This document shows, in pieces, positions 10,881 through 22,410 of a DNA stretch of 64,000 bases (the first letter of the stretch is position 1; the number at the start of each line of letters is the position of its first letter). The translations under genes and the position numbers were made by a program. Below the pieces are notes generated by a model. It did no database searches. It had not been told where the DNA came from and saw nothing but the letters and a program-made list of their open reading frames with translations. This DNA is from Astragalus membranaceus (taxonomy: Eukaryota > Streptophyta > Magnoliopsida > Fabales > Fabaceae): NCBI GenBank assembly GCA_039519185.1, contig CM076849.1:104550077-104614076 (forward strand), in the 5' to 3' direction.

Positions 10881-12304
10881 TGTGGATACCTTGTATTGCA
10901 GGTAAACTAATATTGCAGGATAAGTTTTGATGATGAAAAAGACAAAGGCAAAGTTGATGGCCAAAGCTAATAAAAGTGACTAAACATCAAAGTCACAATC
11001 CAAGACAAACAAGCTCAAGAATTGAAGATTCAAGTTTAAGGGTAGTCCTTAAATATAAGGGTAGTCCTTAGGGTTTGGGTGTGTCTTAGGAAAAAGTGTA
11101 AGCTCTTTCAAAGGTCAGCTCGTACCTCAAAGTCTCACACACTCACAAGTTTTTCAAAGGTGCATGCATATTTACGTAAACATACCTATCACCTTTAAAA
11201 CATAAAAATTGATTTCATCTTGCATATACATTCATCAAAATCGATTTTCAGGCCAATCAGAAAAGGAAGAATCGATTTTCACTTCATGTATTTTCAGTGC
11301 ATAAATCGATTCCTGAGCCAAACTTTTTTAAAGGAAGAAATCGATTCCCACTCTTTTGCACTTAACTGAGAATCGATTCCTACATGTCTCAGGCAAGCTG
11401 AGAATCGATTCATACAAGTTTTCACTAAGTACAGAATCGATTCCTAGCCCTCCATGGTTCTCAAGAATCGATTGTCCCTATTTTTCAAACAAATCAAAAT
11501 CGATTCCTCACTTAAATGAATCGATTTCTAGATCAAATGCTTTCAATAAAGAATCGATTCCTACACTATTTTCAGCGTAAACTTGATTTTTTCATAGCCT
11601 ATAAATAGGCACTGCATTACGTTCATTTTCACACAACTCATTTCACGAATCAGAAAACTTTTGAGAAAAACTCTTCACGCTTTTACTTTTGCTCGTCACG
11701 CACCGTTGGTCCGTCTGAGCTGATCTGTTGCTAAGAGTTAGTTGGGGTTGCATTCTTCAAGTTGTAATATCTGCCTTCATTAGAGGTATTTCTGTCTTTA
11801 CATTTGTTATTATTTAATTGTTTGTGATTTGTACTAGGGAGTGGGGTATCTCTCTAGGGTAGCTGTTTGTACTAGGAAGTGGGGTATCTTTCTGGGGCAG
11901 CTGATTGTAACAGGGGTGGGGTATCTCTTGTTATTGTTATATTAGATTTGAGGGCTCTCCATAGGTGGGGTATCCTAGGAGGAGAGTGCCTGAGTCTGTA
12001 AAGGTTTTCCAAGGCACCTGTAAGCCTTGTTGTTTTGGTTAGTGGAAAATCTCACAAGGGTGTGAGGACTGGTCGTAGGTCACTAGGAGGTGACCGAACC
12101 AGGATAAATCTCTGTGTGCTTTACTGCTTTCCTGCTTTACTGTTATACCGCTTTACTGCTTTATATTCTAATTCCTCCGCTTCCACTTAACCTGCGCGAA
12201 AATTGATCTAAGTCATTGAAAAGGGGAAAAACGTTTTCAAAAGATCTGAAAAGTTTTTAAATCTCAATTCACCCCCCTCTTGAGACTGAAGCCACTTGGT
12301 AACA
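10881..12304 (+). mobile_element. Solo LTR nested in copia pol (SIRE/Maximus-like)
   Basis: The insertion begins TGTGGATACCTTG and ends CTTGGTAACA. A TATA box is at GCCTATAAATAGG (about 11599), and the terminal region holds CAATTCACCCCCCTCTTG, the usual end of SIRE/Maximus-type copia LTRs. Flanks are CACCC (left) and AACCC (right). Shifting one base gives a perfect 5-bp ACCCT. Deleting it with one target copy restores an uninterrupted pol frame across the junction. There is no internal domain, so this is a solo LTR formed by LTR-LTR recombination. Confidence 0.85.
11230..11580. repeat. Clustered AATCGATT motifs
   Basis: About eleven copies of AATCGATT(C/T) in about 350 bp, usually preceded by AG and spaced 25-40 bp, lie upstream of the TATA box at about 11599. 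They sit in what would be U3, the promoter part of the solo LTR. The repeated motif is irregularly spaced and not a simple tandem repeat. Confidence 0.8.
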
Positions 12305-13095
12305 AACCCTCGTCGCAGTGGTATTTAACATTAACTTCAAGAGGAGTATTCACAGTATTAGCAGATTGGAGGCCAGCCATAGCAATAAGGTCGGTGGCAT
12401 ACTTATGCTGATGGAGAAATATACCCTTAGAGGTAGAATGAACCTCGAGTCCAAGAAAATATATAATGTAAAAGACCAAGGTCTTTCATTTGAAATGAGG
12501 CTTGAAGCTGTTGTTTAACTTCCTGTATGGATGCTGCATCAGAACCAGTAATGATCATATCATCAACATAAAGAAGGAGTAGAACAATGCCCGTAGATGT
12601 GCGGTGAATGAACAAAGAAGAATCATACTAACTTTGAGTAAAAGAGAACCCAAGTAGAGTGGAACGGAATTTCGCATACCAAGCTCGAGGCACCTGTTTC
12701 AAACCATATAGAGAGCGTTTGAGCTTGCACACCCCCTTAGATGAAGAGATGAGGCCCTGAGGGGGAGTCATATAAATATCTTCAGTCAGGTCGCCATGAA
12801 GGAATGCATTCTTCACATCCATTTGGTGGAGAGACCACCCATGAGAAGCAGCTATAGAGGGCACCATTCTAACAGTAGTCATTTTAGCAACTGGTGCAAA
12901 TGTCTCATCATAATCAATACCATATTCCTGCTTGTTGCCTAAAGCAACCAATCGAGCCTTGTTCCGATTGAGAGATCCATCAGAATTCAATTTCATAGAA
13001 TAAACCCATTTACAACCTATGGGTTTGATACCAGGAGGGCAAGGAACAATATCCCAAGTGAAGTTGTCCTGAAGGGCCTGAAGTTCCTCATTCAT
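12305..13095 (-). pseudogene. Copia reverse transcriptase
   Basis: From high to low coordinates: NFTWDIVPCPPGIKPIGCKW, RNKARLVALGNKQEYGIDY, ETFAPVAKMTTVRM, MDVKNAFLHGDL, CKLKRSLYGLKQVPRAW, then a stop near 12628, LLLYVDDMIITGSDA with the YVDD active site, a frameshift near 12480, and GLEVHSTSKGIFLHQHKY. The two lesions make it inactive. The C-terminal side is interrupted by the solo LTR at 12304. Confidence 0.92.
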
Positions 13096-13100
13096 GGAAT

Positions 13101-14157
13101 TTACCCAAGAGACATCTTTAACAGCCTGCGAATAACAAGTAGGAATAGATGCGTGCCAGATAGAGAAGCAGTTAAAGTAGTATGTGAGGAACCAAACCTG
13201 TCTGGGGAATATCTATCAGGTGCTCGAGACGTTCTACCAGAACGTCGTGGTGCAGGCAGTATAGGATCAGGATCAGGTGGCGGATCAGCGTCGGAAGGGA
13301 AAGTGGGAACGAGTCCTGGTTGGAGACGTTCTATAGGTGAACGCGGGGTAGAAAATTGGGGAAGTATAGCAATTTCATTCAATCCAGGAGAAGAGCAAGG
13401 AAACATAAACTGATTATCGAAAAATGTCACATTCCTAGAAATGCGAAAACAATGGTTAGAGACATACACACCCAAAAGTATGTAAACTACGGTAATCAGC
13501 CTGGGTTTTAAAAAGGCGAAAGTAAGGAGAATCAAACCCAATCACCATGCAAGGGAGACGGTTGATCAACAAGACAACTGTGGAAAAAGCCTCCACCCAA
13601 AATTTGGATGGAACAGAGGCCTGGAGAAGTAAGGTACGCGTCACATCCAACAAGTGACGATTCTTACGTTCTGCAACACCATTTTGCTGAGGGGTATTGG
13701 GACAAGATCGTTGAGACAGTATACCTTTTTGCTGTAAGAACTCCTGAAACTCATGAGACATATACTCACCACCAGAATCAGACCGAGGAATTCTAATACT
13801 GGTTTGAAATTGGTTTTCAACATACATCAGAAATTTCTTAAACATAGAAAACACTTCAGATTTAGATTTAAGAAATTAAATCCAAGTAAAACGGCTATAA
13901 TCATCGATAAAGGTGACAAAATATTTATAATGAGCATGAGAAGCGACAGGAGAGAGTCCCCAAACATCACTATGAATCAACTCAAAACAAGTAGAAGCAC
14001 GATGAGCACCAGACGGAAAAGGAAGTGTTTTACTTTTAGCTAATTTGCAAACAGAACATGAAATAGAGGTACTAGAATCCATCAGTTTAGTACCTAACCA
14101 GCCATTCTTAAATAAGTGAGACAAAACAACAAAGTTTGGATGGCCCAATTTCCTATG
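13101..14157 (-). pseudogene. Copia integrase
   Basis: Contains HRKLGHPNF (start of the zinc-binding region), SCSVCKLAKSKTLPF, FELIHSDVWGLSPV (first catalytic Asp), FVTFIDDYSRFTW, IRIPRSDSGGEY (second Asp) and NTPQQNGVAERKNRHLL (catalytic Glu). Then follow SKFWVEAFSTVVLLINRLP and a variable region rich in Pro/Asp. TGA at about 14155 and TAA at about 13874 interrupt the frame. About 25 residues that normally follow TFGCVCF seem deleted, with a frame change near 13456-13541. Confidence 0.9.
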
Positions 14158-15101
14158 TCAATCCTCACATGCATTCAAAACACTATTACAAGCAAGAGAT
14201 AAATGATTTGAAATAAACTGGAGTGGAAAGACTTGTCCAACTTTAGGCCCCTTCGCGATCTCCTTCCCCGACACCCGATCCTGCACAAGACAACCATTCG
14301 GAGTAAGATTAACATCACAGCCTTCATCTACCAATTGACCAGCAGACAATAAATTTGAGGCAAGCCCAGGTGCTACCAGCACATTTCGAAAATTAGAATT
14401 TATGTCACCAACATTAGTTATAGGAAGGGTACTGCCATTAGCAATTTGAATTTTCTGATTACCAATATAAGAACGTAAATTGTGCAGGAGTTCAGAGGAA
14501 CCCGTCATGTGATTCGATGCACCAGAGTTAAGTAACCAAGATATGAAAGAAGACATACCAGTAATGCCCAAGGCAGAAAGAGCAGATAGTACCATTTGTT
14601 GAATTAATTCAGGCTGTAGAGCACCACCATCAGATGCACCAGTGGTGGAAGGACCAGCTGTAGAGCTAGTAGTGGCATGGAATGGCTGCACCGGACGCTT
14701 AGTCGGCCGAGGAGGACGCGTAGGACATGCAGAGAGGATATGGCCCTGCTGCTTGCAGTAATTGCAAAATTTCTTAGGACAACTACGAGCAACTTGTCCA
14801 AATTGTTTACAAGAGAAGCATTGAGTTTGTCGCATATCACGGCCCACGCCTCTATTTTGCGCAGCATATGCAACTGTCACAGGTTCAGAATGGACGGGAT
14901 CGTTAAACATGGTGCCTTGAGTATTAAGACGCTGTTTTTTCCTGAGCAGTTCACCGACACAGAAATCCAAGGAAGGAACATGGTTCCTATTCAGCAAAGC
15001 ACCTCGAACGACCTAAAATTCCGGACGAAGTTTCATGAAAAATTGATTCCGTTTACTAGTATCATAAACATCACGAACGGCCGACAGTGACGGCTTGGGA
15101 A
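14158..15101 (-). pseudogene. Copia gag C-terminal half and protease
   Basis: PKPSLSAVRDVYDTS opens the part beyond the inserted LTR. CFSCKQFGQVARSCP is the first zinc knuckle, with Gln where His is usual; a second knuckle, CNYCKQQGHILSAC, is complete. LLNSGASNHMTG is the aspartic protease site with the catalytic Asp changed to Asn. Then GNQKIQIANGS and LVAPGLASNLLSAGQL, as in copia proteases. The frame is interrupted at about 15000 and by the insertion at 15102. Confidence 0.9.
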
Positions 15102-15244
15102 TGATAACTCTATTTTATATAGAGTTATTCATATGTTTAAACTTAGTAAATTGCTCTCTTTCAAGCAAAGATAAAGAGTTTATATAGTATTTTATGTAAT
15201 ATGTGATAACTTGAGTGCTTGACATGGTTATAGTTGATAATAGG

Positions 15245-17667
15245 TGTAACACCCATTTCTACCCGGTAAAATATAGTAAAATCAGAGTTTTCACAAACAA
15301 ACGGATGCTACATTTTTCGACTTAAAACCATGGACAAACATAATAAGGTCATTTCTGAAAAGCAGATACATAACACCCTAACTTGGATGAACCGACACGC
15401 AACATTTTCAATTTTCAAAACAAGTCAAATTTCATTTACTACGCAGCGGAAATTCAAAAGGTTCAACTTAATTAACCGTGGCATCTAAGCGAGATTCATA
15501 ACAGCAATAAACTTGAAATCCAACAAATAAAACGACATAAGTAATAGAAAAATAAGCGGTCATCCCCCCCGAGTGCTACGTATCAGAGCGACGACACCGA
15601 CTCGATCTGACGAAGGTAAGCAGCCTTCATTCGTGATTACCTGCACGTTACCAACAGGAGGGTAACATTCAAACAGAAGGGGTGAGATATCGAACCATAT
15701 AATAGAACATATGAAAAGCAGTATGTTAGAATCAGAAGACACAAGTTCACCACTTCACCGTCATTAAACAACTTCAATCAATCACAAGTCATCAACAACT
15801 TCAATCAATCACAAGTCATTAACATAGCCACTCAAGTATGCAATATGAATGCGACTCAATACTATGCACATGCATGTGGTACCATTGGAGCAGAACTCCC
15901 GTCGTCGTCGTAAAAATCTGCCAATAAATAGTGGCATCAACAAGGCATAAGCCTTCGACATAATTTGCCAGTTCAGGCCAACGTGTTTTGAGCATAGCTC
16001 CAACATAAAAATGCTATGTATGCGACGCGATGTGAATGCACAAACAATCATCAATGATTACATAGCAACACATACCAACAACGGAATTCAACGTTGGCCA
16101 TAGGCCTACAACATAATATCTTGCCAATAAATAGAGGCAATCCAACCAGATACACGTCGCCAACTTCACACAATGGTAATCACAACTAGGCGCAACATCA
16201 TCAACAAATCAACAACTGAGCCAACAATTTAGCAACTTAACAAATTAACGATTAACAATTTAACGACTTAACCAACAATTAGCCAACCGTGGGCCTAATG
16301 CGCCTAAAGTACCCAACAACCCACAAGACGGTGCCCAAATGCGCCCAGCAACCGAACGAGGCAGCCACACATGGCGCCCATGGCGCCCAGTGGGCCCAGC
16401 AACCAGCAGACAACAAGCAACAGGCAGCCACACATGGCGCCCATGGCGCCCAGTGGGCCCAGCAACATCAGCAACACATGCAACGGGCAGCCAGACTTGG
16501 CGCCCTTGGCGCCAATGGCTCCCAGCAACATCAGCAACACAAGCAACGGGCAGCCAGACTTTGTGCCCAGCAACATCAGCAACGGGCCTCCAGACTTGGC
16601 GCCCAGCAACATCAGCAACACAAGCAACGGGCAGCCAGACTTGGCGCCCTTGGCGCCCATGGCGCCCAGCAACATCAGGGGCAGCCACACCTGGCGCCCA
16701 GCAACAACAGCAACGGCGCCCATGGCGCCCAGCAACATCAGCAACACAAGCAACGAGCAGCCAGACTTGGCGCCCTTGGCGCCCATGGCGCCCAGCAACA
16801 TCAACAACACAAGCAACAGGCAGCCAGACTTGGCGCCCAGTGCGCCCAGAAACATCAACAGGGCAGCCAGACATTGGCGCCCTTGGCGCCCAGTGCGCCA
16901 GAACAGCAACAGGGCAGCCAGACATTGGCGCCCTTGGCGCCCAGTGCGCCAGAACAGCAACAGCATCAAAACGGCGCCCATGGCGCCCAGTGCACCAGCG
17001 CCCAGCAACCAAACGGGCGGCCACCTACGGCGCCCTTGGCGCCCAGCGCACCAGCGCCCAGCAACAACCACAATCGGCGCCCATGGCGCCCAGGACCACA
17101 TTTTTGCATCATTGTTCAAAAACCCTAAACTGAATTCATCATCAACATAAATATTTCAAGCATCAACAAATCAATTCAAGCATCAACAATAGGTTTCCAG
17201 GATTAATCAAACACCTAGGGTTCCTTATCTTCCTACATAAAGCCCTTCATATACCCGATTATAGAGTTAGAACCCCACCCTTACCTTAGCCTTGAAAGAT
17301 TCGAAGTTCCTTTGCCCTATTCCTCTCCTCTTGCGCCGTTCCTCTCTTTCTTTCCCTCTTGGCCGTCGCGCCCTCTCTAGTGCTCTCTCTCAAACCTTTT
17401 TGTTTTTCTTCTAAGTGAGCAAAACCCTAACCTAATTTCCCCTTAACTTAGTCTTATGGGCTTTTCTTAGCTTAATTCGACTTTACATCATGGGCTTTCC
17501 TTAACACCTCTCATTTTACTACTCCTAACCCTAACAATAGGCCCACATGTATTAGCATATTATTATCCTATTATTTTTGTACCACTTAATTCCTAACTTC
17601 AATAATTCACACACTAAATCATTAAATAAATCAATTAAATAATTAATTAAATATTTGGGGCGTTACA
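15245..17667. mobile_element. Second-level solo LTR (TGTAACACCC...GCGTTACA)
   Basis: Ends are TGTAACACCC and GGGGCGTTACA, and the flanks show a perfect 5-bp ATAGG duplication (15240-15244 and 17668-17672). This is 2423 bp with no internal domain. The terminal sequence is of the kind seen in chromovirus (Tekay/Del) gypsy LTRs, which is an inference. It lies inside the solo LTR 15102-19076, which lies inside the copia element. It holds the GGCGCC-rich minisatellite at 16320-17100. Confidence 0.88.
16320..17100. repeat. GC-rich GGCGCC minisatellite
   Basis: Tandem and interspersed units of CTTGGCGCCCATGGCGCCCAG plus CAACATCAGCAACACAAGC and GGGCAGCCAGA. It is strongly GC-rich in an AT-rich region and dense in GGCGCC and CCATGG palindromes. 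Because units lack stop codons in most frames, long ORFs of 250-280 aa appear on both strands in several frames. These are composition artefacts, not genes. Confidence 0.85.
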
Positions 17668-19081
17668 ATAGGCCATTTTGGATATATTGTGGTATGTTTG
17701 ATAAGTTTGTTCAGTGCAGTCTAGATGCTCCTGCATCAAATGCTCCTGCATTGATTCTGCACTTACAACTGCGCTGGCTCAGCACAATGCTACTGCACTG
17801 CAACTGCATTGCCTGAAGGTTGGAGCCATCCACTTGCACATCCACTTGCCATCCACTTGCACTTGATGACCTCATGCTTGGTCTCTTAAAGCAAGAACAC
17901 CTCATATTTCAGCCCCTACAATTCCCACATAGCTTTGAAGAGTCATCAACATAGGGACACATGTTCTTATCTCATTTGACCTCCCTATACACTTGATTGA
18001 AGACTTCACATGGGAATCAACTGCTGTAAAGTAACCATGAATACAGCCACCAAAGTTACTTCAACATGAAGAAAGGAAGCACCTCTCTTGAAGACTATAA
18101 AAGGACCTCACTCCTTCACTTGAAGAGAGATCACAATCCATAAGTTAGATTAAAATTTCACTCCACATAGATAAGTTCTATTTTGTAAGAAGGGAAGGAA
18201 GGAAGTGACAAATCCTCCTTACCTCGATTTCATAGTTTTACCAAGGTGCTAAGGAGCTAATGCAATTACATTGCTAGGAGAATTCATGCTAAGAGCTACA
18301 ACTTGTGTAAACTCTATCTTGTTGTTTCTCTTTTGTGATTTCAATTATATAAACATGTTCTATTCTGTTTATATTTACCTTGCAATGTCTATGTTGTGCT
18401 AAACCTCTCTTAGTTGGATTGTTCTAACCATTTAATGAGCTTTTAAGTAAGTTTAATACGAGTATATGATGTGTGCACTTTAGTTCTTGCTTGATAATAC
18501 TTTCAACACTTATTTTGAGGTTGATCACTTAGAATAAGTAGATTTGTAAAAGCAGACATGGTTTACAATTAAGAACTCAAGAACTAATATGGGTGAGTGT
18601 TTTACCTAAAGGAAACTTTGTGAAAACCATACTATGTCCTAGACATAGGATAGTATAGTCCATAGGGTGATACTGTGGGTACTTTAAAAGACAAGAGTGA
18701 ACTTATTTAGCAAGCCTAGACATAGGAAGCTTGTAATGAAACTCTGAAGAAAGTGACTGAAAGGCACATAACTAATGCAACAACATTCAGTGCAATTGCA
18801 TCATAACTGCATTACACACTTATAAGTAAATTACTTGGGGAAGACATTCCAACTAGCTTTTCTCTATTTGCATTACAACTACTTACACCTTGCTTTATTC
18901 TAACTTACTTGTGATACTCACCAATATCAACTATCTTCTTAAATTAGTTACTTTTCTCTTAATTACATAATATTGACTTTTGAAAGAGTTCATCAATCCC
19001 TGTGGGTTCGACCTGTTCTAAACACTATATTACTTGTTATGGACTGTGTATACTTGCACATATTTTCCACACACCAGGGAA

Positions 19082-19505
19082 CATCAACATAGATAATAGC
19101 AGAGTGTTCTGTCCATAAATTCAGAAAGCCAGAATAATATTCTTGAATTGACAAATTACCTTGTTTGTAATTGGCGATCTCTAACTCCAATTGAAAACGC
19201 TTGGCCGTATAGTCCTGGTTGTAAATACGCTGCAAATAATTCCACATTTCTTGAGCAGTTGAAAATGCTCGCAAATTATTGATCATCTGAGGATCAATAG
19301 TACTGAGGATCCAAGAAATAATTTGAGCATCTTTTACTTCCCATGCATCTAAAGCAGGTTTATCTTCCGGTGCCATAGAAATCCCATCAAGGTGACTCCA
19401 TAAACCTTTCCCTTTGACATACATTTTAAATTGAAATTCCCAAGCAGCATAATTCTTACCGGTAAAGCGAACACAGAAATTGTCTCTTTCTTTCTCCGAA
19501 GCCAT
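19082..19505 (-). pseudogene. Copia gag, N-terminal half
   Basis: Starts at ATG 19505 with MASEKERDNFCVRFTGKNY, followed by AWEFQFKMYVKGKGLWSHL, LSTIDPQMINNLRAF, AQEMWNYLQRIY and KRFQLELEIANYKQGNL, the standard copia gag (UBN2-type) region. The leader from the 5' LTR to this start is about 600 bp. The frame is intact up to DVP, where the GGGAA-flanked solo LTR enters. Confidence 0.9.
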
Positions 19506-20108
19506 GAAGAAAATTAATAAAAGTAGCCAATAGGAACAACACAACACAACTAGAAGCAATGAATAGCACAAAGCCAAGCAAACAAGAATAACAAAACCAA
19601 AACATGTACCGGCGTAAACAACAAATCCACCAAAAAGGACGAACTGCAATTGGAACGCAGGAAGAACGAGAAGCCAAGAACGCAGCAAGAATGCAGCGAG
19701 AGCGGCGAGCTATCAGCAACAACTCGAACAAAACCCAAAATGGACCTCAACCAAGAATCATGATTTTGCCGATCAAAGAGAACCAAACAGCGAGCAAGAA
19801 CCAGCGAACAACGAAGACGAATCGCACAGCAGCCACAGATGACGAATCGCACAGCAGCCACAGAACCAACGTAGAACCAATCGCATAGAACCAAGGATGC
19901 GCCACAGCGAATAGCGCACAACAGCGAAAGGACGGAGGATGCGCACAACCAGAACGCGCCAATTTGATCATAACGCGCACAGCCAGAACGGAGGACGCGC
20001 AACAAAGAGGGAACCCAGCGAAGAAACAAAGTGCGGGCAGAGTGAATCGCAACCAAGGGGGAACCCAACGAAGAAAGAATCGCAGGACCAAGAACCGAAA
20101 GAAGGTAA

Positions 20109-20123
20109 CCTAGTTTGATACCA
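20109..20123 (-). other. Copia primer-binding site
   Basis: Immediately inside the 5' LTR, the minus strand reads TGGTATCAAACTAGG, close to the initiator tRNA-Met complementary sequence used by most copia elements. Confidence 0.8.
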
Positions 20124-20356
20124 TGTCAGAAGATTAGACACGATATTGATCACGCTGTTCGACCAAACTTTGCCTACGTTTGCGACTACAGAGTACCTGT
20201 AGTTCCGTTTTATTGATTATATTTCGATACCTTGAGTACAAGCACAAAAGCGTTTACATAGGCTTTTCTCTGAGAAAACCTAACGGACCTGGGCCAAATA
20301 CATATAAATAAATCTACAAATCTACTCTTTACAATTTCCTTATTTCCTTATTCACA
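20124..20356 (-). repeat. Copia 5' LTR
   Basis: 233 bp, the same length and ends as 9942-10174. It abuts the primer-binding site. Confidence 0.93.
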
Positions 20357-20825
20357 CCTTAAACCAACCTCCATTTCCCACTCAAGAACTTGGGACCCTT
20401 TCCTTTCCAATTCCCCTCTCATCTCCTCAACAACTACCTTTAACCTCCTAAACTCATACAACAACTTCCCAGGCGACACACCACTCATCTCCGCCTCAAC
20501 TCTCTGCTGCAACCTCATCGCCAACATCATTACCCCCGACCCAAGAAACAACCGTCCTTCGTATCCTCCGATGATTGTGTCTGAGGTTTCAGAACAACGG
20601 TAGACTAAACCATGTAGCAAGATCGTGAGTAGCATCGAACTAATGTTCCTCATTGCCTATAAGACACCCCTGAAACCGTTGAAACCATTTAGCTTCGATT
20701 CCATGGATACCCTTTCGTCGAAACGCAGAGAATGTTAGTGGACTCTTGTTTCCATTAAAGCACGATTCTCTTCCTCTAACCCCATCGCTTCTCTTCTACA
20801 CCCTGATATAGCCCTCAAAATCTGA
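20357..20825 (-). pseudogene. BYPASS1-like membrane protein gene fragment, cut by copia
   Basis: On the minus strand REAMGLEEENRALMETRV is followed, after a frame change near 20740, by SLRFDERVSMESKLNGFNGF, a TAG at about 20658, then MRNISSMLLTILLHGLVYRC (hydrophobic, membrane-like), EGRLFLGSGVMMLAMRLQQR and LLYEFRRLKVVVEEMRGEL. The pattern recalls plant BPS1/ROH1-like proteins with a helical C-terminus, but I cannot verify the family. The reading runs straight into the copia LTR at 20356, so the gene was hit by the insertion. The lesions show it was or became a pseudogene. Confidence 0.5.
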
Positions 20826-20829
20826 AAAT

Positions 20830-21392
20830 GAAAAAAGTACTTCAACTTTGAACATTTTCTTAAATGGCGTGACTAGAAAGAAAAATTGAAAAATAAGATT
20901 GTTTGGGTTTTGTTGTAGAAGGTGAAACATGTCATCATCAATCAACTATTTCTAATGTATTAGATTCTAATATGGTCCATTACTAAGAGTGTTTGGTGCT
21001 TGAAAAGTGGATAATGCACCGAGTCCAAAAATCAAATTAGTCTTTAATTAATGAGACTAAAAGTTACTTTAAAAGAATTAATTTTACCAGCATTTGAAAA
21101 TTCTAAGAATGTAGTATTTTTCATTTATACGTATAACTGTGTCAATCTGTTTTTAAGGACTATTTTGACATTTTACCTGAAAACGAAAAGAAAAATAAAT
21201 AAATAAATAAATAAATAGATGAAGGTATGCGATTTTTAGTTATGCTGTACAATGTGAAGCTTGTCCAAAACAACTACCCCCCAGCCACCAAAAGTTAAAA
21301 ATGTTAGATTCTGACATGTCAATTCAAGTTTAAAAAAGAATTTTAAACCATCAAATCTTCGTCTTATACTATATAGTATGTTATATTTCCCA
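20830..21392. other. Intergenic stretch, no gene seen
   Basis: AT-rich, with an (AATA)n run at about 21195-21220. No supported gene or element end. Confidence 0.5.
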
Positions 21393-21589
21393 TTAATAAA
21401 AAATGTTATATGTGAAAGGACAAAAAGGAGGGAATGGTTTTATTAAATACCTGGCGCAAGAGATGAGGAGTGAGGTGAGAGTGAGAGTCAAAGAAGGAAG
21501 TGATATTAATACCAGAAGAGTAATAACCTTCAAAGCCAGAAATACCAGATTTGAGAAGGTGACATGTTTCCCACAGCTTAGAGCTTTCA

Positions 21590-22410
21590 TCCATGTATTG
21601 CGAAGGTTTCTGTATTGATTTAGGGATGCGACACTCGGCAATTTCCTTTATGAACGAGCTCCGCCGGGATCGGCCAGAACGATCACGAGCTCTGGGAGAG
21701 TGGTGCTTCTTTCTTGGAGGTGGCTTCTCCTTTCGCGGGGATCGGCTGTGGGGCAAGGAGGAACCGAAAGATGAGGAGTGAGAAGTGGGTGATTCTTCTT
21801 TGAAAATGGCCATCCGAGGATCCGAGGTGAATACGAGATAGGTCTGAGTTTGTCCGGGATGAGTCTGACCTGCTCCGGGGTGGTACCTGCAATGACACTT
21901 TGACGCTCAAGTCAGTGAGGTGGAAGTCAGTATGAGGTAGTGTTAGAAAGTGTACCTTATGTATTAAATGACAGCCTATTTATAGGTGATAGGGAGATTT
22001 AGGGGTGCTTTTTTTTTAATAATATGTAGGGGTGCTTTTGGTGTACAAGCAAGAGGTGAGATCTGAGCCGTTCAGCTAGGCCGCGTGATCTCCACAGTTC
22101 TTAAGGTGTGGCACACAGATCGCCTAGTTGGGAGTCCCCACGCATGCTTAGATCGCCGAGACGGGCCGAAATCCAAGATCGGGCTGAAGCCCGGTCCGGA
22201 ACAGATATGTTGCATTTTCTTCGTTGGATGATGCCAAGTAAGTATTGTCAAGCGAACATGTTCTTGGTAATATGATGCTGGAAGTCAAAATGGCCACACC
22301 AAGGGAAGAGGTGAGGGCACCAATAAAAAAAGTTAACAAAATATTTGTGGTCGGGATTACACAATCAGTAACCCATGAACTGGGGGGTTCTGCTCGACCT
22401 ACACTTAAAC
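21590..22410 (-). mobile_element. Gypsy retroelement remnant: gag start and LTR debris
   Basis: The minus-strand frame has MAIFKEESPTSH at 21813, then a basic/Ser-rich region and FIKEIAECRIPKSIQKPSQ, which matches the first conserved segment of plant Tat/Ogre-type gag proteins. The rest of gag is missing; beyond about 21640 the frame continues into unrelated sequence. At higher coordinates (21830-22400) there are LTR-like sequences, including TTTATAGGTGATAGGG and CTTTGACGCTCAAGTCAG. No intact ends are seen. Confidence 0.5.

Larger units (their letters stand above)
15102..19076 (+). mobile_element. Solo LTR nested in copia gag, itself interrupted
   Basis: The insertion starts TGATAACTC and ends CACACACCA. 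A perfect 5-bp target duplication GGGAA flanks it (15097-15101 and 19077-19081). Removing it rejoins gag as ...YVDVPKPSLSAV.... Without the inner insertion (15245-17667) it is about 1.55 kb. A TATA box is at GACTATAAAAGGACC (about 18095), and the end contains TCCCTGTGGGTTCGACCTG, common near LTR ends. It has no protein-coding domain, so it is a solo LTR. I do not assign a lineage. Confidence 0.88.
9942..20356 (-). mobile_element. Ty1/copia LTR retrotransposon carrying nested solo LTRs
   Basis: Two 233-bp LTRs bound the element: 9942-10174 and 20124-20356. Both start TGTCAGAAGATTAGACACG and end CTTATTCACA on the plus strand. Read on the minus strand, the order is 5' LTR, primer site TGGTATCAAAC, gag, protease, integrase, reverse transcriptase, RNase H, polypurine tract and 3' LTR, as in copia. 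Flanking 5-mers are CTTTA (left) and CCTTA (right), a near-perfect target duplication. Removing the nested insertions (10881-12304 and 15102-19076) leaves about 5.0 kb, the normal size. Several stops and shifts make the copy inactive. Confidence 0.93.

Noticed and set aside
10187..15090. Plus-strand ORFs over the copia pol region
   Set aside because: Shadows of the minus-strand pol genes in other frames.
16260..17150. Overlapping ORFs of 250-280 aa on both strands
   Set aside because: They arise because the GGCGCC minisatellite has no stops in several frames. Proteins are repetitive Ala/Pro/Gln or Leu/Gly sequence without family features.
15102..19076. Possible full-length retrotransposon rather than solo LTR
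   Set aside because: No second LTR copy, primer site or protein domain was found between the TG and CA ends outside the inner insertion.
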